Source of the DNA: Pectobacterium wasabiae CFBP 3304
Lineage (GTDB): Bacteria > Pseudomonadota > Gammaproteobacteria > Enterobacterales > Enterobacteriaceae
DNA: 64,000 bases
Direction: 5' to 3'
NCBI RefSeq assembly: GCF_001742185.1
Contig: NZ_CP015750.1
Span: 4,836,001 to 4,900,000, forward strand
This document shows positions 15,686 through 26,660 of the stretch, piece after piece; positions within the stretch are counted from its first letter, which is position 1; every line of letters begins with the position of its first letter. Made by a program: the position numbers and the translations under genes. Below the pieces are notes generated by a model. The model had not been told where the DNA came from, did not search any database, and saw nothing but the letters and a program-made list of their open reading frames with translations.

Positions 15686-16954
15686 TTAACGCAGCAGAGA
15701 CAGGACGGTCTGTGGAACCTGGTTAGCCTGTGCCAACACAGAAGTACCTGCTTGTTGCAGGATCTGGTTTTTGCTCATGTTAGACACTTCAGTCGCAATA
15801 TCCGCATCCTGGATACGGCTACGAGCGTTAGTCAGGTTATTTACCGTATTGTTCAGGTTAGTTACTGTGGATTCAAAACGGTTTTGAATCGCACCCAAAT
15901 CACTACGTAATGAGTCAACTTTTGACAGTGCAGCATCCAGCGCTTTTAACGGATCTACAGTTTTAGCTGCTGCATATGTAGCGGTAGGTGTTGCACCGCC
16001 TACTGCTACCGTTGTAGCACCACCAGCCAAGTCTGCTGATTGATAGTTTTTACCTTGGTAAGAAACATATCCAGTAGTGCCATCACCGCCTAATTTCACC
16101 AGAGCATCATTCAAGGTAACAGTCGTTGCTCCACCGCCTAATGTATTATCTGTAACAGTAGTGGTACTTTTCACAACGTCTACAGCGCCAGCAGTAACCT
16201 TAGCGGCATACACATCGTTACCTACTTTCAGAGCATATTGAGCAGTACCGGCACCGTTGGCATCTAATACGTTATGAAGAGTAACATCCTTAGCTGTAAG
16301 CGCTTTATCGCCAGTCAGACCAAGTCCAGTGTTAAGTGAAGCTAGTGCATCAGTAAAATCAGGGGCTGTAGGTGCAGCTGTGCCATCACCAAGTTGAGTG
16401 ACTGAATTACTTAATTTAGGAGAACTTGCAGATACAGAGAATCCACCCAAACCTAATGTTGAGCTGGTAATTTCCTGAAGATTGATAGTGATAGTTTCGT
16501 TATCGTTAGCACCAACCTGGATTTTCAACCCTTGGTCGCTAGCCAATACTTTCACGCCGTTGAACTGCGTTTGTGAAGATACACGGTCAATTTCATCTAA
16601 ACGCTGTTGGATTTCACCTTGAACTGAATCCAAGTCAACATCTTGGTTAGAACCGTTAGCGGCCTGCACTGCCAGTTCACGGATACGCTGCAAGTTGTTG
16701 TTGATTTCGTTCAACGCGCCTTCAGTAGTCTGTGCAACAGAGATACCATCGTTAGCATTACGTGCAGCCTGAGTCAGGCCTTTGATGTTAGCGGTGAAAC
16801 GGTTAGCGATAGCCTGACCCGCAGCATCGTCTTTAGCACTGTTGATACGGAAGCCAGAAGACAGACGCTCGATAGCTGTACCCAGTGCAGACTGAGATTT
16901 ATTCAGGTTGTTTTGAGCCGTCAGAGACAGGCTGTTAGTATTGATAACTGCCAT
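15686..16954 (-). CDS. fliC: Flagellin FliC
   Basis: A 422-residue filament subunit. The conserved D0/D1 ends are clear: MAVINTNSLSLTAQNNLNKS, GFRINSAKDDAAGQAIANRF, TANIKGLTQAARNANDGISV at the N-terminus, and SRIQDADIATEVSNMSKNQILQQAGTSVLAQANQVPQTVLSLL at the C-terminus. The middle (about 190-340) is a short Ala/Thr/Gly-rich D2 region with several surface-type lysines. The ATG at 16954 has AAGGAA upstream; an upstream in-frame extension is not used. Secreted by the flagellar type III system with FliS as chaperone. A sigma-28 promoter lies 90 bases upstream. Confidence 0.97.
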   Translation of the reverse strand: MAVINTNSLSLTAQNNLNKSQSALGTAIERLSSGFRINSAKDDAAGQAIANRFTANIKGLTQAARNANDGISVAQTTEGALNEINNNLQRIRELAVQAANGSNQDVDLDSVQGEIQQRLDEIDRVSSQTQFNGVKVLASDQGLKIQVGANDNETITINLQEITSSTLGLGGFSVSASSPKLSNSVTQLGDGTAAPTAPDFTDALASLNTGLGLTGDKALTAKDVTLHNVLDANGAGTAQYALKVGNDVYAAKVTAGAVDVVKSTTTVTDNTLGGGATTVTLNDALVKLGGDGTTGYVSYQGKNYQSADLAGGATTVAVGGATPTATYAAAKTVDPLKALDAALSKVDSLRSDLGAIQNRFESTVTNLNNTVNNLTNARSRIQDADIATEVSNMSKNQILQQAGTSVLAQANQVPQTVLSLLR

Positions 16955-17043
16955 AATTATATTCCTTATTATGCATTTAAGTCGATTTCGGGTCGGTTTA
17001 AAGTTCGGGCTATTGCCCACGGCTTTTATCACCGTCCTAACCT

Positions 17044-17070
17044 GTATCGGCGTGCTTGAAAGAAGCTTTA
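17044..17070 (-). promoter_or_regulatory. Sigma-28 promoter of fliC
   Basis: Read on the minus strand: TAAAGCTT (17063-17070), an 11-base spacer, GCCGATAC (17044-17051). Near-perfect FliA consensus (TAAAGTTT-N11-GCCGATAA). Leader about 83 bases. Confidence 0.93.
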
Positions 17071-17161
17071 ATTATTTTTAGAAATTTCTTCGTAGAATGA
17101 AACCATGCGGCAAAGTAAAAATATTGCGTTCTTCATGAGAATCGTATTGCCCCAGTAATAC

Positions 17162-17188
17162 TAAACTTTCTACTACGGCTGCCGATAT
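17162..17188 (+). promoter_or_regulatory. Sigma-28 promoter of fliDST
   Basis: TAAACTTT (17162-17169), an 11-base spacer, GCCGATAT (17181-17188), 38 bases before the fliD ATG and divergent from the fliC promoter. Confidence 0.93.
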
Positions 17189-17226
17189 ACAGTTAATGAC
17201 GTCTGGACCCCATCAAAGGAATTATT

Positions 17227-18666
17227 ATGGCTAATATCAGCTTTACAGGCTCCACCAGCGGTTTTACTGCTGTTCTGGATCAGTTGACCGCATTCGAACA
17301 GTCACGCATCACCCCGGTTAACAACCAGAAAAAAACCTACCAAAGCCGTGATACGGCTTTCGATACGCTGAAAACCGCGCTGACCAAGCTGGAATCTGCT
17401 AACGAAGCCTTGGCCAAAGCAAATAGCATTAATAAAACGTCAATAACAAGTGGCGAAAGCAAAGCGTTTACCGCAACCACGTCCAGCAGTGCTTCTTCTG
17501 GCTCGTACAGCGTTGAAGTGGAAAATCTGGCAACAGCACACTCTTTACTTTCATCCGAATTTTCCAGCAGCAAAGACCCGCTTGGTACAGCCACTGACGG
17601 CGGCACACGCACCCTCACTATCAGCCAACCAGGTCAAGAAAAACCGTTGGAAATTCAACTGACGGACAAACAGACCTCATTAGAGGGCATCCGTGATGCG
17701 ATCAACAAAACAAACGGTAGCGTAAGCGCTAGCATTATCAAAGCCGATGACAACACCTATTATTTAGCGCTTACTGCAAAAGATACGGGGACTCAAGCCA
17801 AAATGACCGTTAGTGTCACTGGTGATGCCCTATTAAATAGTAAACTGAACTATACCCCAGACGACGGTGCCGGCTCTGGCGCAATGAAACAGCAAACTGC
17901 TGCTGAAAATGCCGTGGTTAAATTAAATGGCATTACTATTACTCGCCAGAGTAATACCGTCACCGATGCCGTTGACGGCGTATCATTGACCCTAAAAGCT
18001 GAGAGTGTACCCGGTACAGCAGAAAAACTGACTGTTTCCACCGATACCGCTCCGATGAAGAAAGCGGTTCAAGAGTGGGTCGATGCCTATAATTCACTGC
18101 AGACGACTATTGGCAATGTGACACATTTTACAGCTACGGATCCTAATACCGCTACGCCAGACAGTAGCAATGGTGTGCTACTTGGCAACAGTACGGTACG
18201 TGGTATTCAGACCGCGTTGAAAACGCAAATCTCTAGCGCACAAAGCGGAATGAGTATCAGCACGCTAAATGAAATGGGTATTAAGCAAAACCCTAAAGAT
18301 GGTAAGTTAGAAATTGATGCAAACAAATTGCAAACCGCACTGGCCGAAAAATCAAGCAGCGTAACAGAGTTTTTCGTCGGCGATGGTAAAAAAACCGGGT
18401 TTGCGACTCAAGTTAATACCTACCTAGATGGCGTCTTAGACACAAGTACGGGCGACAAAAAAGGCGCAATTCAAATCGCCAAAGACGGTATCGCCGATAC
18501 ATTAAAGACGATAGAAAAAACGAGAGTTCGCACCCAACTGAGTATTGATGACACCATCGCTCGCTACAAGAAACAGTTCAGCCAACTAGATAAGCTGGTT
18601 TCAGACATGAATAGCACAGGCGACTTCTTAACCAAGCAATTTGCCGCATTAACTAAAAGTCAATAA
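17227..18666 (+). CDS. fliD: Filament cap protein FliD
   Basis: A 479-residue flagellar cap (HAP2) that folds incoming flagellin at the filament tip. N-terminal FliD_N region (about 10-110, LDQLTAFEQSRITPVNNQKKTYQSRDTAFDTLKTAL) and C-terminal FliD_C region (about 240-475, AVQEWVDAYNSLQTTIG, LNEMGIKQNPKDGKLEIDANKL, SIDDTIARYKKQFSQLDKLVSDMNSTGDFLTKQFA) are both present. It opens the fliDST operon, opposite fliC. GGA ribosome site just before the ATG. Confidence 0.96.
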   Translation: MANISFTGSTSGFTAVLDQLTAFEQSRITPVNNQKKTYQSRDTAFDTLKTALTKLESANEALAKANSINKTSITSGESKAFTATTSSSASSGSYSVEVENLATAHSLLSSEFSSSKDPLGTATDGGTRTLTISQPGQEKPLEIQLTDKQTSLEGIRDAINKTNGSVSASIIKADDNTYYLALTAKDTGTQAKMTVSVTGDALLNSKLNYTPDDGAGSGAMKQQTAAENAVVKLNGITITRQSNTVTDAVDGVSLTLKAESVPGTAEKLTVSTDTAPMKKAVQEWVDAYNSLQTTIGNVTHFTATDPNTATPDSSNGVLLGNSTVRGIQTALKTQISSAQSGMSISTLNEMGIKQNPKDGKLEIDANKLQTALAEKSSSVTEFFVGDGKKTGFATQVNTYLDGVLDTSTGDKKGAIQIAKDGIADTLKTIEKTRVRTQLSIDDTIARYKKQFSQLDKLVSDMNSTGDFLTKQFAALTKSQ

Positions 18667-18680
18667 AAAGGGGGCTCGCG

Positions 18681-19088
18681 ATGTATAGCAGAACCGGCAC
18701 GCAAGCCTATGCCCAGGTTGGTGTAGAAAGTGCGGTAATGAGTGCAGACCCACACCAACTTATTGTTATGCTGTTTGATGGCGCAAAAAGTTCGATGGTG
18801 CGTGCCCGTATTTTACTGGAACAAGGTGACATTCCAGGTAAAGGGGCAGCCTTATCAAAAGCTATCAATATCATTAGCAATGGCCTAAAAGTTGGGCTAG
18901 ATATGGAGAAGGGCGGCGAATTGTCGGAAAATTTGTCAGCGCTGTATGACTATATGACGCAACGCCTGATAATCGCTAACCTTCACAATGATGTGAAGGT
19001 AATAGAGGAAGTTGAAACTTTACTGGAAAACATTGCCAGCGCCTGGCGTCAAATAGGCCCTCATTATCAGCCGCCTCAGGAAAAATAG
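18681..19088 (+). CDS. fliS: Flagellin export chaperone FliS
   Basis: A 135-residue helical chaperone that binds the C-terminal D0 region of flagellin and prevents premature polymerisation. Family features: YAQVGVESAVMSADPHQLIVMLFDGAKSSMVRA, KGAALSKAINIISNGLKVGLDMEKGGELSENLSALYDYMTQRL. Fourteen bases after fliD with a GGGGG ribosome site; followed at once by fliT. Confidence 0.96.
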   Translation: MYSRTGTQAYAQVGVESAVMSADPHQLIVMLFDGAKSSMVRARILLEQGDIPGKGAALSKAINIISNGLKVGLDMEKGGELSENLSALYDYMTQRLIIANLHNDVKVIEEVETLLENIASAWRQIGPHYQPPQEK

Positions 19089-19089
19089 C

Positions 19090-19425
19090 ATGAGCAGTCT
19101 CCATCAACTTTTTAAAGATTATCAGCAACTGCAAACACTAAGCCGTAAAATTCTTGCATTAGCATCAGGTGGTCAATGGGATGAATTGGTTGATCAGGAG
19201 ATTGTTTACGTTCAATTGGTTGAAAATCTAACTAAAAGACCGCTCCCAACCGATCTTGACAGTGTTATGCAACTGCATTTTCGCCGAATTTTACGTGAAA
19301 TTCTTGAGAATGAATCTCAAATCAAGGAACTGTTACGTAAAAGAATGGATGACCTCAGTTTGCTAATGAAAAACTCGCTTGCACAGCAAAACATTAATAC
19401 TGCCTATGGTGAATTTTCCGAGTAA
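19090..19425 (+). CDS. fliT: Flagellar chaperone and FlhDC inhibitor FliT
   Basis: A 111-residue helical protein (LFKDYQQLQTLSRKILALASGGQWDELVDQEIVYVQLVENL, LREILENESQIKELLRKRMDDLSLLM). By family it is the chaperone for FliD and also inhibits FlhD4C2 when FliD has been exported. Last gene of the operon, one base after the fliS stop; a palindromic terminator follows. Confidence 0.93.
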   Translation: MSSLHQLFKDYQQLQTLSRKILALASGGQWDELVDQEIVYVQLVENLTKRPLPTDLDSVMQLHFRRILREILENESQIKELLRKRMDDLSLLMKNSLAQQNINTAYGEFSE

Positions 19426-19462
19426 CAGCGCCTACCGAGCGATTTAAGTAATCGATAATAAT

Positions 19463-19490
19463 ATAAATGCCTGCATGTGCAGGCATTTAT
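19463..19490. terminator. Bidirectional terminator between fliT and fliE
   Basis: A perfect palindrome: ATAAATGCCTGCA and its complement around TG. The T/A-rich outer arms supply a T-run on either strand, fitting the two convergent genes. Confidence 0.88.
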
Positions 19491-19522
19491 ATTGATAATG
19501 CTTTTTTCGGTAGTGAATCATC

Positions 19523-19837
19523 TTACACAGACATGTTCATCACTTCCTGGTACGCAGACACCAGTTTATTACGCACCTGAATACCCATCTGCATTGAAAT
19601 AGATGACTTTTGCAAATCCACCATCACATCATTCAATGCGACACCCGGCACGCCCATGGTGAATTTTTCGCCTTGCGCGCGAGCTACCTGTTGCGTATCG
19701 CTAATCTTATTAATCGCCGCTTTCAACTCACTGGCAAAACCAGGTTCTACCGACGGCCTAGCTATTGGCGTACCCGAGGCTTGTAGAGCTTTAACCTGCA
19801 TTTGTTGTAAAACGCCATCAATACCTTGAATCGACAT
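19523..19837 (-). CDS. fliE: Hook-basal body adaptor FliE
   Basis: A 104-residue protein ([20 protein letters not shown] to [26 protein letters not shown]) that joins the MS ring to the proximal rod. The ATG at 19837 has GAGGT upstream and matches the family N-terminus; an upstream in-frame extension is not used. Single-gene unit divergent from fliF, a class 2 arrangement. Confidence 0.95.
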   Translation of the reverse strand: MSIQGIDGVLQQMQVKALQASGTPIARPSVEPGFASELKAAINKISDTQQVARAQGEKFTMGVPGVALNDVMVDLQKSSISMQMGIQVRNKLVSAYQEVMNMSV

Positions 19838-20095
19838 ATTACCTCGCTGAACCCTACTAATTAGGCTTTTTATATACATTTATGACAGCGATACCCTACC
19901 ATACCCCACTTAGTCTAAATGAGGTAATTAGCGTGAAAAATGCCACCTTATCGACCCATCGATTTTTCTTTTACGGAAAATAATGACATGCCGGTAAACC
20001 TAGGCGAAATATTTATTGATTGCGCAATCAGGGAGTTCTGTTTTGTCACGTCACAACGTTAAGTATATCGTTCAACAACCAAGCAGAGATAGAGT

Positions 20096-21808
20096 ATGAA
20101 CGCCTCATTAACCGGCTCCGCTACCGGTAAAAATAGCTTTGGCGAAATACTCAACCGGTTACGCGCCAATCCGAAAATTCCGCTCTTGATCGCAGCCGCT
20201 GCGACAATTGCCATTGTCGTCGCGTTGACTCTATGGGCTAAGGGCCCTGATTATCGGGTTCTTTATAGCAATATAAATGACCGTGATGGCGGTGCGATTG
20301 TCAGCGAATTAACAAAGCTGAATATCCCTTATCGCTTTGCGGAGAATGGCGGAGCTATCATGATTCCCGCCGCGAATGTCTATGAGACCCGTCTGCGGCT
20401 TGCCCAGTTAGGGCTGCCAAAAGGCGGCGCAGTTGGCTTTGAATTGCTTGATAAGGAAAAGTTTGGCATCAGCCAATTCAGCGAGCAGATTAATTACCAA
20501 CGTGCGCTGGAAGGTGAGCTATCCAGAACGATAGAAACACTCGGTCCCGTGCAAAATGCACGAGTTCACCTTGCCATACCTAAGCCGTCACTGTTCGTGC
20601 GTGAGCAAAAATCGCCCTCCTCTTCTGTCACCCTGACATTACAACCAGGCCGAGCATTAGACGAAGGGCAGATAAATTCTATCGTTTACATGGTCTCTAG
20701 CAGCGTTGCTGGCCTCCCGCCGGATAACGTCACTGTCGTCGATCAAACCGGACGCCTGTTAACTCAGGCAGGTGGCAGCGGCCGCGACATGAATGCGGCA
20801 CAGCTTAAATATAGCAATGAAGTCGAGGCAATGTACCAGCGCCGGATAGAATCCATTATTGCGCCAATGGTCGGTATGGGGAACGTGCATGCTCAGGTCA
20901 CTGCGCAAATCGATTTTTCCGCTCGTGAACAAACCGACGAGCAGTATCAACCCAATCAGCCACCGGATAAAGCAGCGGTTCGTTCTCAACAAACCAGCCA
21001 GAGCGAGCAGAAAGGAGGCCCGAACGTAGGAGGGGTTCCTGGTGCATTGACCAATCAGCCCGCACCAGCGCCGACAGCCCCTATCGCGACGCCGCCAAAC
21101 AATGCAAACAATCAGGCTGGTACTGCTGGCCAGCAAAACCAGAACAATGCGGGCGGCACACAAGCAAATGCTAATGCCGTTATTCAGACATCAAATGTTC
21201 GTAATGATGCAACAACAAATTATGAAGTCGACAAAACGATCCTGCATACCAAACACAGCACTGGTGGTGTAAAACGCTTGTCTGCAGCCGTTATCGTTAA
21301 TTATCAACCTCCTGGTGAGGATGGCAAACCTGTAGCCCTGACGGAAGAGCAGATCAAACAGATTGAAACGGTCGCGCGTGAAGCGATGGGCTTCTCGACT
21401 GAACGTGGTGATACCTTAAATGTTGTTAACACGCCATTTATGGACAGTACCGAAGGCTCTAGTGAACTCCCCTTCTGGCAAAAACAGGCATTTTTCGATC
21501 TCCTGATGGAAGCCGGGCGTTGGCTACTTGTTCTGATTGTTGCCTGGATCTTGTGGCGTAAGTTGGTTCGTCCACAGTTGCGGAAAAAAGAACTGCAACA
21601 AGAAGCGGCACTGGCTGCAGCCAGCCTGAATAAAGGCAATGATGATGATGTTGTTGTTAACCTCAGTACCTCTGAAATTGAACAACAACGAAAATCTCAG
21701 CAACGCGTCAGTGCAGAAATGCAAAGTAACCGCATACGTGAACTGGCGGAGAACGACCCACGCGTTGTCGCTCTGGTGATTCGTCAATGGATGAGTACTG
21801 AACTATGA
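20096..21808 (+). CDS. fliF: MS-ring protein FliF
   Basis: A 570-residue membrane protein that builds the MS ring and houses the export gate. TM1 at about 27-48 ([20 protein letters not shown]), ring-building motifs ([51 protein letters not shown]), a Pro/Gln/Asn-rich linker (about 290-360), TM2 at about 465-485 ([12 protein letters not shown]), and the C-terminal FliG-binding tail ([19 protein letters not shown]). First gene of fliFGHIJK; its stop overlaps the fliG start by 4 bases. Confidence 0.97.
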   Translation: MNASLTGSATGKNSFGEILNRLRANPKIPLLIAAAATIAIVVALTLWAKGPDYRVLYSNINDRDGGAIVSELTKLNIPYRFAENGGAIMIPAANVYETRLRLAQLGLPKGGAVGFELLDKEKFGISQFSEQINYQRALEGELSRTIETLGPVQNARVHLAIPKPSLFVREQKSPSSSVTLTLQPGRALDEGQINSIVYMVSSSVAGLPPDNVTVVDQTGRLLTQAGGSGRDMNAAQLKYSNEVEAMYQRRIESIIAPMVGMGNVHAQVTAQIDFSAREQTDEQYQPNQPPDKAAVRSQQTSQSEQKGGPNVGGVPGALTNQPAPAPTAPIATPPNNANNQAGTAGQQNQNNAGGTQANANAVIQTSNVRNDATTNYEVDKTILHTKHSTGGVKRLSAAVIVNYQPPGEDGKPVALTEEQIKQIETVAREAMGFSTERGDTLNVVNTPFMDSTEGSSELPFWQKQAFFDLLMEAGRWLLVLIVAWILWRKLVRPQLRKKELQQEAALAAASLNKGNDDDVVVNLSTSEIEQQRKSQQRVSAEMQSNRIRELAENDPRVVALVIRQWMSTEL

Positions 21809-22797
21809 CCCTGACAGGAACAGAAAAAAGCGCCATCTTATTGATGACTATTGGCGAAGATCGTGCCGCCGAAGTGTTTACCCATCTTTCAGCCAAAGAG
21901 GTACAGCACCTCAGTTTGGCAATGGCCAATATGCGCCAGGTATCACACCAACAGTTGGTAGAGATACTTAAGGAATTTGAGGCTGATGCTGAGCAATACG
22001 CGGCGTTAAGTGTGAATGCTGGTGACTATCTTCGTTCAGTGCTTGTCAAAGCCCTCGGTGAAGAACGAGCCTCTAGCCTGCTGGAAGATATTCTTGAAAG
22101 CCGCGACACCTCAAGTGGAATGGAAACACTCAACTTTATGGAACCGCAAATTGCCGCGGACCTTATTCGCGACGAACATCCACAGATCATCGCCACAATT
22201 TTGGTGCATCTGAAGCGGGCGCAAGCTGCCGATATCCTAGCCCTGTTTGACGAACGCCTGCGACATGACGTCATGCTGCGTATCGCCACCTTCGGTGGTG
22301 TCCAGCCTTCCGCACTGGCAGAGTTGACAGACGTTCTGAATGGCTTGTTGGATGGTCAAAACCTTAAACGCAGCAAGATGGGTGGTGTTCGTACTGCGGC
22401 CGAGATTATCAACCTGATGAAAACCCAGCAGGAAGAAGCGGTTATCGACGCAGTACGTGAATTCGATGGTGAACTCGCGCAGAAAATCATCGACGAAATG
22501 TTCCTGTTCGAAAATCTGGTGGAAGTGGACGATCGCAGCATTCAGCGTCTTCTACAAGAAGTCGAGTCCGAATCTCTGCTGCTGGCACTGAAGGGCGCCG
22601 AAGAGCCTTTGCGCGAAAAATTCTTGCGCAATATGTCTCAGCGTGCAGCGGAAATTCTTCGCGACGACCTCACGACTCGCGGTCCTGTACGTATGTCGCA
22701 GGTCGAAAACGAACAGAAAGCGATACTGCTTATCGTTCGTCGACTGGCAGACAGCGGCGAGATGATTATCGGTGGCGGCGAGGATGCTTATGTCTAA
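21805..22797 (+). CDS. fliG: Motor switch protein FliG
   Basis: A 330-residue C-ring protein that interacts with MotA to generate torque. N domain ([22 protein letters not shown]), middle domain with the EHPQ motif ([14 protein letters not shown]), and the C-terminal domain with the charged torque helix ([44 protein letters not shown]). ATG overlaps the fliF stop (ATGA), indicating translational coupling; its end overlaps fliH. Confidence 0.97.
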   Translation: MTLTGTEKSAILLMTIGEDRAAEVFTHLSAKEVQHLSLAMANMRQVSHQQLVEILKEFEADAEQYAALSVNAGDYLRSVLVKALGEERASSLLEDILESRDTSSGMETLNFMEPQIAADLIRDEHPQIIATILVHLKRAQAADILALFDERLRHDVMLRIATFGGVQPSALAELTDVLNGLLDGQNLKRSKMGGVRTAAEIINLMKTQQEEAVIDAVREFDGELAQKIIDEMFLFENLVEVDDRSIQRLLQEVESESLLLALKGAEEPLREKFLRNMSQRAAEILRDDLTTRGPVRMSQVENEQKAILLIVRRLADSGEMIIGGGEDAYV

Positions 22798-23512
22798 CGC
22801 CCCTAAAAACCTGGCCTGGCAACCTTGGCAGCTTAACGATCTGGCTGAGCCAGCGTCAAAGTCCGCCCCAACCTATCAGGTAAATGATGAGCCCGATGTG
22901 CCTGAAATGGAGCATTTCAGTGAAGAGAACATCCTCTTTTCCGCAGAGAATGAGATGGAGTCTCTGCGCGAAAGCACAATGCAACAGGCCAGAGAAACAG
23001 GCTTTGCACAAGGCCATCAACAAGGGTATGACGCAGGTTATCAGGAAGGTTTAGCTAAAGGGCAACAGCAGGGTTTGCAAAATGCTTTACAGCAACAGCA
23101 ACCGATCATTGAACAGATGCAAAATATGGTCACTGAATTCCAACAGACGCTGGATACACTTGACAGTGTGATCCCTGCTCGCCTGATGCAACTCGCACTG
23201 ACTGCAGCCAAACAGATTTTGGGACAACCTCCTGTATGTGATGGTAATGCCCTGCTTGGCCAAATACAGCAATTGATCCAACAAGAACCTATGTTTTCAG
23301 GTAAGACACAATTACGCGTTCATCCTTCAGATTTAGAACGCGTTGAACAATATTTGGGCCCAACACTTAGCTTACATGGCTGGAGATTGCTGGCTGATGG
23401 TCAACTCCACCCTGGAGGCTGTAAGGTCAGTGCAGAAGAAGGCGATCTGGATGCCAGCCTAGCGACACGTTGGCATGAACTTTGCCGTTTGGCTGCACCG
23501 GGAGAGCTATGA
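22790..23512 (+). CDS. fliH: Export ATPase regulator FliH
   Basis: A 240-residue protein that binds and restrains the FliI ATPase and docks it at the C ring. N-terminal Trp-containing segment ([11 protein letters not shown]), glycine-repeat coiled region ([28 protein letters not shown], about 70-100) and C-terminal FliI-binding domain. The ATG at 22790 has GAGG six bases upstream and overlaps fliG by 8 bases; ATG at 22784 is an alternative. Confidence 0.93.
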   Translation: MSNAPKNLAWQPWQLNDLAEPASKSAPTYQVNDEPDVPEMEHFSEENILFSAENEMESLRESTMQQARETGFAQGHQQGYDAGYQEGLAKGQQQGLQNALQQQQPIIEQMQNMVTEFQQTLDTLDSVIPARLMQLALTAAKQILGQPPVCDGNALLGQIQQLIQQEPMFSGKTQLRVHPSDLERVEQYLGPTLSLHGWRLLADGQLHPGGCKVSAEEGDLDASLATRWHELCRLAAPGEL

Positions 23513-24882
23513 TGACTTCGCGCCTTGGACGCTGGCTCTCTTCTCTCGATTCATTTGAGAAGCGTATTGATGACACACCATCGGTGCGTCGTTACGGCCG
23601 CTTAACCCGGGCAACAGGTTTGGTGTTGGAAGCAACAGGGTTGCATATGCCATTGGGCGCAACCTGCCTTATTGAACGGCAGAACGGTTCCCAGGTTGAA
23701 GAAATCGAAAGTGAGGTTGTCGGTTTCAACGGACAAAAACTCTTTCTCATGCCGCTTGAGGAAGTTGAAGGCATTACTCCTGGGGCTCGTGTTTACGCTC
23801 GTGTTGGCCAAGACAGTAGTAGCCAAGGAAAGCAATTGCCCTTAGGCCCTGAATTACTGGGGCGAGTGCTGGATGGTAGCGCGAAACCGCTGGATGGTTT
23901 ACCCGCACCAGATACAGGCTACCGCGCACCGTTGATTACACCACCATTCAACCCATTACAGAGAACACCAATCGAAAGTGTTCTGGATGTAGGAGTTCGA
24001 GCCATTAATGCCTTGCTCACTGTGGGTCGAGGACAGCGAATGGGCTTGTTTGCTGGTTCGGGGGTAGGTAAAAGTGTGTTATTGGGTATGATGGCACGCT
24101 ATACTCAGGCTGACGTCATTGTCGTTGGCCTTATCGGCGAACGTGGCCGGGAAGTAAAAGATTTTATCGAGAACATCCTTGGCACAGAAGGACGAGCGCG
24201 TTCTGTCGTTATTGCCGCCCCAGCGGATGTTTCTCCATTGTTGAGAATGCAGGGGGCAGCCTATGCCACACGTATTGCTGAAGATTTTCGCGATCGCGGG
24301 CATCACGTTCTGCTAATCATGGACTCGCTCACGCGTTATGCCATGGCACAGCGTGAAATTGCATTAGCTATTGGCGAACCACCGGCAACCAAGGGTTATC
24401 CGCCTTCTGTGTTCGCAAAATTACCCGCGCTGGTAGAGCGTGCGGGTAATGGTATTCACGGAGGTGGTTCAGTCACCGCCTTCTATACTGTTCTGACGGA
24501 AGGTGACGATCAGCAGGATCCTATCGCCGACTCTGCTCGGGCTATCTTGGACGGGCATATCGTGTTGTCCCGCCAGTTGGCTGAGTCTGGTCATTATCCA
24601 GCTATTGATATTGAAGCATCAATTAGCCGTGCGATGACAGCACTGATTGATGAAGGCCACTATGCTTCTGTAAGACAGTTTAAACAGTTATTATCCAGCT
24701 ACCAACGTAACCGTGATTTAGTCAGCGTTGGGGCCTACGCTGCAGGCAGTGACCCTATGCTTGACAAGGCGATTCGGCTCTATCCTCACTTGGAAGCCTT
24801 CTTGCAGCAAGGAATGTTTGAACAAAGTAACTATGATGAATCCTGCCAGGCATTGCACACTATTTTCCCTCGTAACGAGTAG
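23512..24882 (+). CDS. fliI: Flagellum-specific ATPase FliI
   Basis: A 456-residue hexameric ATPase of the flagellar type III secretion system, related to F1 beta. Walker [16 protein letters not shown], Walker B region [21 protein letters not shown], and [25 protein letters not shown] are intact. ATG at 23512 matches the E. coli N-terminus ([15 protein letters not shown]) and gives better ribosome-site spacing than the adjacent ATG at 23509, which overlaps the fliH stop. Part of fliFGHIJK. Confidence 0.96.
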   Translation: MTSRLGRWLSSLDSFEKRIDDTPSVRRYGRLTRATGLVLEATGLHMPLGATCLIERQNGSQVEEIESEVVGFNGQKLFLMPLEEVEGITPGARVYARVGQDSSSQGKQLPLGPELLGRVLDGSAKPLDGLPAPDTGYRAPLITPPFNPLQRTPIESVLDVGVRAINALLTVGRGQRMGLFAGSGVGKSVLLGMMARYTQADVIVVGLIGERGREVKDFIENILGTEGRARSVVIAAPADVSPLLRMQGAAYATRIAEDFRDRGHHVLLIMDSLTRYAMAQREIALAIGEPPATKGYPPSVFAKLPALVERAGNGIHGGGSVTAFYTVLTEGDDQQDPIADSARAILDGHIVLSRQLAESGHYPAIDIEASISRAMTALIDEGHYASVRQFKQLLSSYQRNRDLVSVGAYAAGSDPMLDKAIRLYPHLEAFLQQGMFEQSNYDESCQALHTIFPRNE

Positions 24883-24890
24883 GAGAGCAG

Positions 24891-25337
24891 ATGAAAACCC
24901 AGTCACCGCTGGTTACACTACGCGAACTGGCGCAGAAAGACGTTGAGAAAGCGGCAGGCCAGTTAGGTCAGGTGCGTCAAGCACATCAACAAGCCGAACA
25001 GCAGCTCAATATGCTGTTAAACTATCTGGATGACTATCGTCAAAAATTGAACTCGACGATGTCCGCAGGTATGGCGAATAATAGTTGGCAAAATTATCAG
25101 CAGTTCATCCGAACGTTGGACGGTGCAATTGAGCAACACAGACAACAACTCTCGCAGTGGACATCACGTTTAGATTTAGCGATGAAGAGTTGGCAAGAAA
25201 AACAGCAGCGATTGAACGCTTTTGAAAAATTGCAAGATCGTGAACTGACAAAACAGCTTGCTAAAGAAAATAAAATAGAACAAAAACAAATGGATGAATT
25301 TGCCCAACGGGCCTCACAGAGGAAAACAGAATCATGA
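24891..25337 (+). CDS. fliJ: Flagellar export chaperone/stalk protein FliJ
   Basis: A 148-residue, almost entirely coiled-coil protein (LVTLRELAQKDVEKAAGQLGQVRQAHQQAEQQLNMLL, KSWQEKQQRLNAFEKLQDREL). It is the central stalk of the FliI ring and couples it to FlhA. AGGAGAG ribosome site after the fliI stop; its end overlaps the fliK start by 4 bases. Confidence 0.94.
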   Translation: MKTQSPLVTLRELAQKDVEKAAGQLGQVRQAHQQAEQQLNMLLNYLDDYRQKLNSTMSAGMANNSWQNYQQFIRTLDGAIEQHRQQLSQWTSRLDLAMKSWQEKQQRLNAFEKLQDRELTKQLAKENKIEQKQMDEFAQRASQRKTES

Positions 25338-26626
25338 ATCTGTCCGCGTTACCTATAGCTACCACTGCCAGTGATACGAGCAGCTCTTCTATTTCTTTGC
25401 TGACACAAGGTGGACTGCCAAAAGATTTTGTTGATCTGTTGAGAGCACGTATATCACAAGTAGCCGATACATCGAGTACAAAGACGCTCGATAAAGTGGA
25501 CGAAGATGTTCTGCTAAGCGCTTTAGGGAAAGATAATGCTTCTCTCAGCCGCGATGACTTAAATGCCCTACTTTCTTCATTTAGTTCTCTGACTGGTGCA
25601 AGCGTTACGGCGGGTAAGCAAAATCCAGAAATTGCAGAGCAGGCAAAATTGAAAGGTCTGGATAAAAAAGACAGCGACAATACTGCAGACGATGCAACTA
25701 CAATGCAGGCACTACTCGCTATGTTGCAAACAGCACCACTGCCGACGGCGCAAACTACCACCGATAGTATCTCAGCGACTGCCGTTAATACGACAGGTCT
25801 GAATATTCCGGGACTCATTGAGGCGAAACGCCAGAGTGGATCTCCCGCATCTGCTGTACCAAGCAGTACGAGTGAAAGCGCTAAAAGCACACTGGCAAAA
25901 CTGTTCGGCACAGCAATGATGCCGGATAACGGTGCTGATGTACCACGCGATCTGCAGCATGTCACCAAGCAAACCTCATCGACTGCGAACGAGTCTGCGG
26001 ATGATATTGCAAAATTTTCTCTGGCAACACCGCATTCCCTTGCTGGCGATCGCAATGCGCTTGAGTCTGTCAACGGGGCGTCTCAAACAACATCACCAGT
26101 AGTTCAGGCTATGCACATTCAACCGGCAACAGTGGGAAGCACCGGCTCAGCACCTCAAGCAACAAGCGCACAACTGAACGCGCCGTTTGGCTCACCACAG
26201 TGGCAAGACGCGTTGGGCCAACAGATTGTTATGTTTAGCCGCAATGGTCAGCAGACGGCAGAATTGCGTTTGAATCCACAAGAATTGGGCGCTCTGCACA
26301 TCAGTCTAAAAATCGACGATAACCAGGCCCAAATTCATTTGGTCTCTGCAAACAGCCAGGTTCGTTCAGCGCTGGAAGCTGCGCTACCACACTTACGTAA
26401 TGCGATGGCTGAAAGCGGCATTAACCTTGGGCAGAGCAGCGTCGGCAGTGATTCATCAGCCTGGCAGCAGCAAATGGCTAGTAATAACAATGATGGTAAT
26501 AACCATGGTTCGTCTTACCAGCAACAATTTGATCACTCGCCAGAAAGTACGAATGAATCATTAAACGTTCCAGAACAGCTAAAAGCAATGGCATCATCAG
26601 TCAACGGCGTTGATATCTTTGCTTGA
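25334..26626 (+). CDS. fliK: Hook-length control protein FliK
   Basis: A 430-residue exported ruler. The long N-terminal region (1-290) is Ser/Thr/Ala-rich and poorly conserved. The C-terminal switch domain (about 295-380) is recognisable: WQDALGQQIVMFSRNGQQTAELRLNPQELGALHISLKIDDNQAQIHLVSANSQVRSALEAALPHLRNAMAESGINLGQ. It flips FlhB specificity from hook to filament export. Overlaps fliJ by ATGA and ends the operon; an inverted repeat lies downstream. Confidence 0.95.
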   Translation: MNLSALPIATTASDTSSSSISLLTQGGLPKDFVDLLRARISQVADTSSTKTLDKVDEDVLLSALGKDNASLSRDDLNALLSSFSSLTGASVTAGKQNPEIAEQAKLKGLDKKDSDNTADDATTMQALLAMLQTAPLPTAQTTTDSISATAVNTTGLNIPGLIEAKRQSGSPASAVPSSTSESAKSTLAKLFGTAMMPDNGADVPRDLQHVTKQTSSTANESADDIAKFSLATPHSLAGDRNALESVNGASQTTSPVVQAMHIQPATVGSTGSAPQATSAQLNAPFGSPQWQDALGQQIVMFSRNGQQTAELRLNPQELGALHISLKIDDNQAQIHLVSANSQVRSALEAALPHLRNAMAESGINLGQSSVGSDSSAWQQQMASNNNDGNNHGSSYQQQFDHSPESTNESLNVPEQLKAMASSVNGVDIFA

Positions 26627-26660
26627 AAGTGAAGTAAACGAATAAGTTAGCACGGTTTTC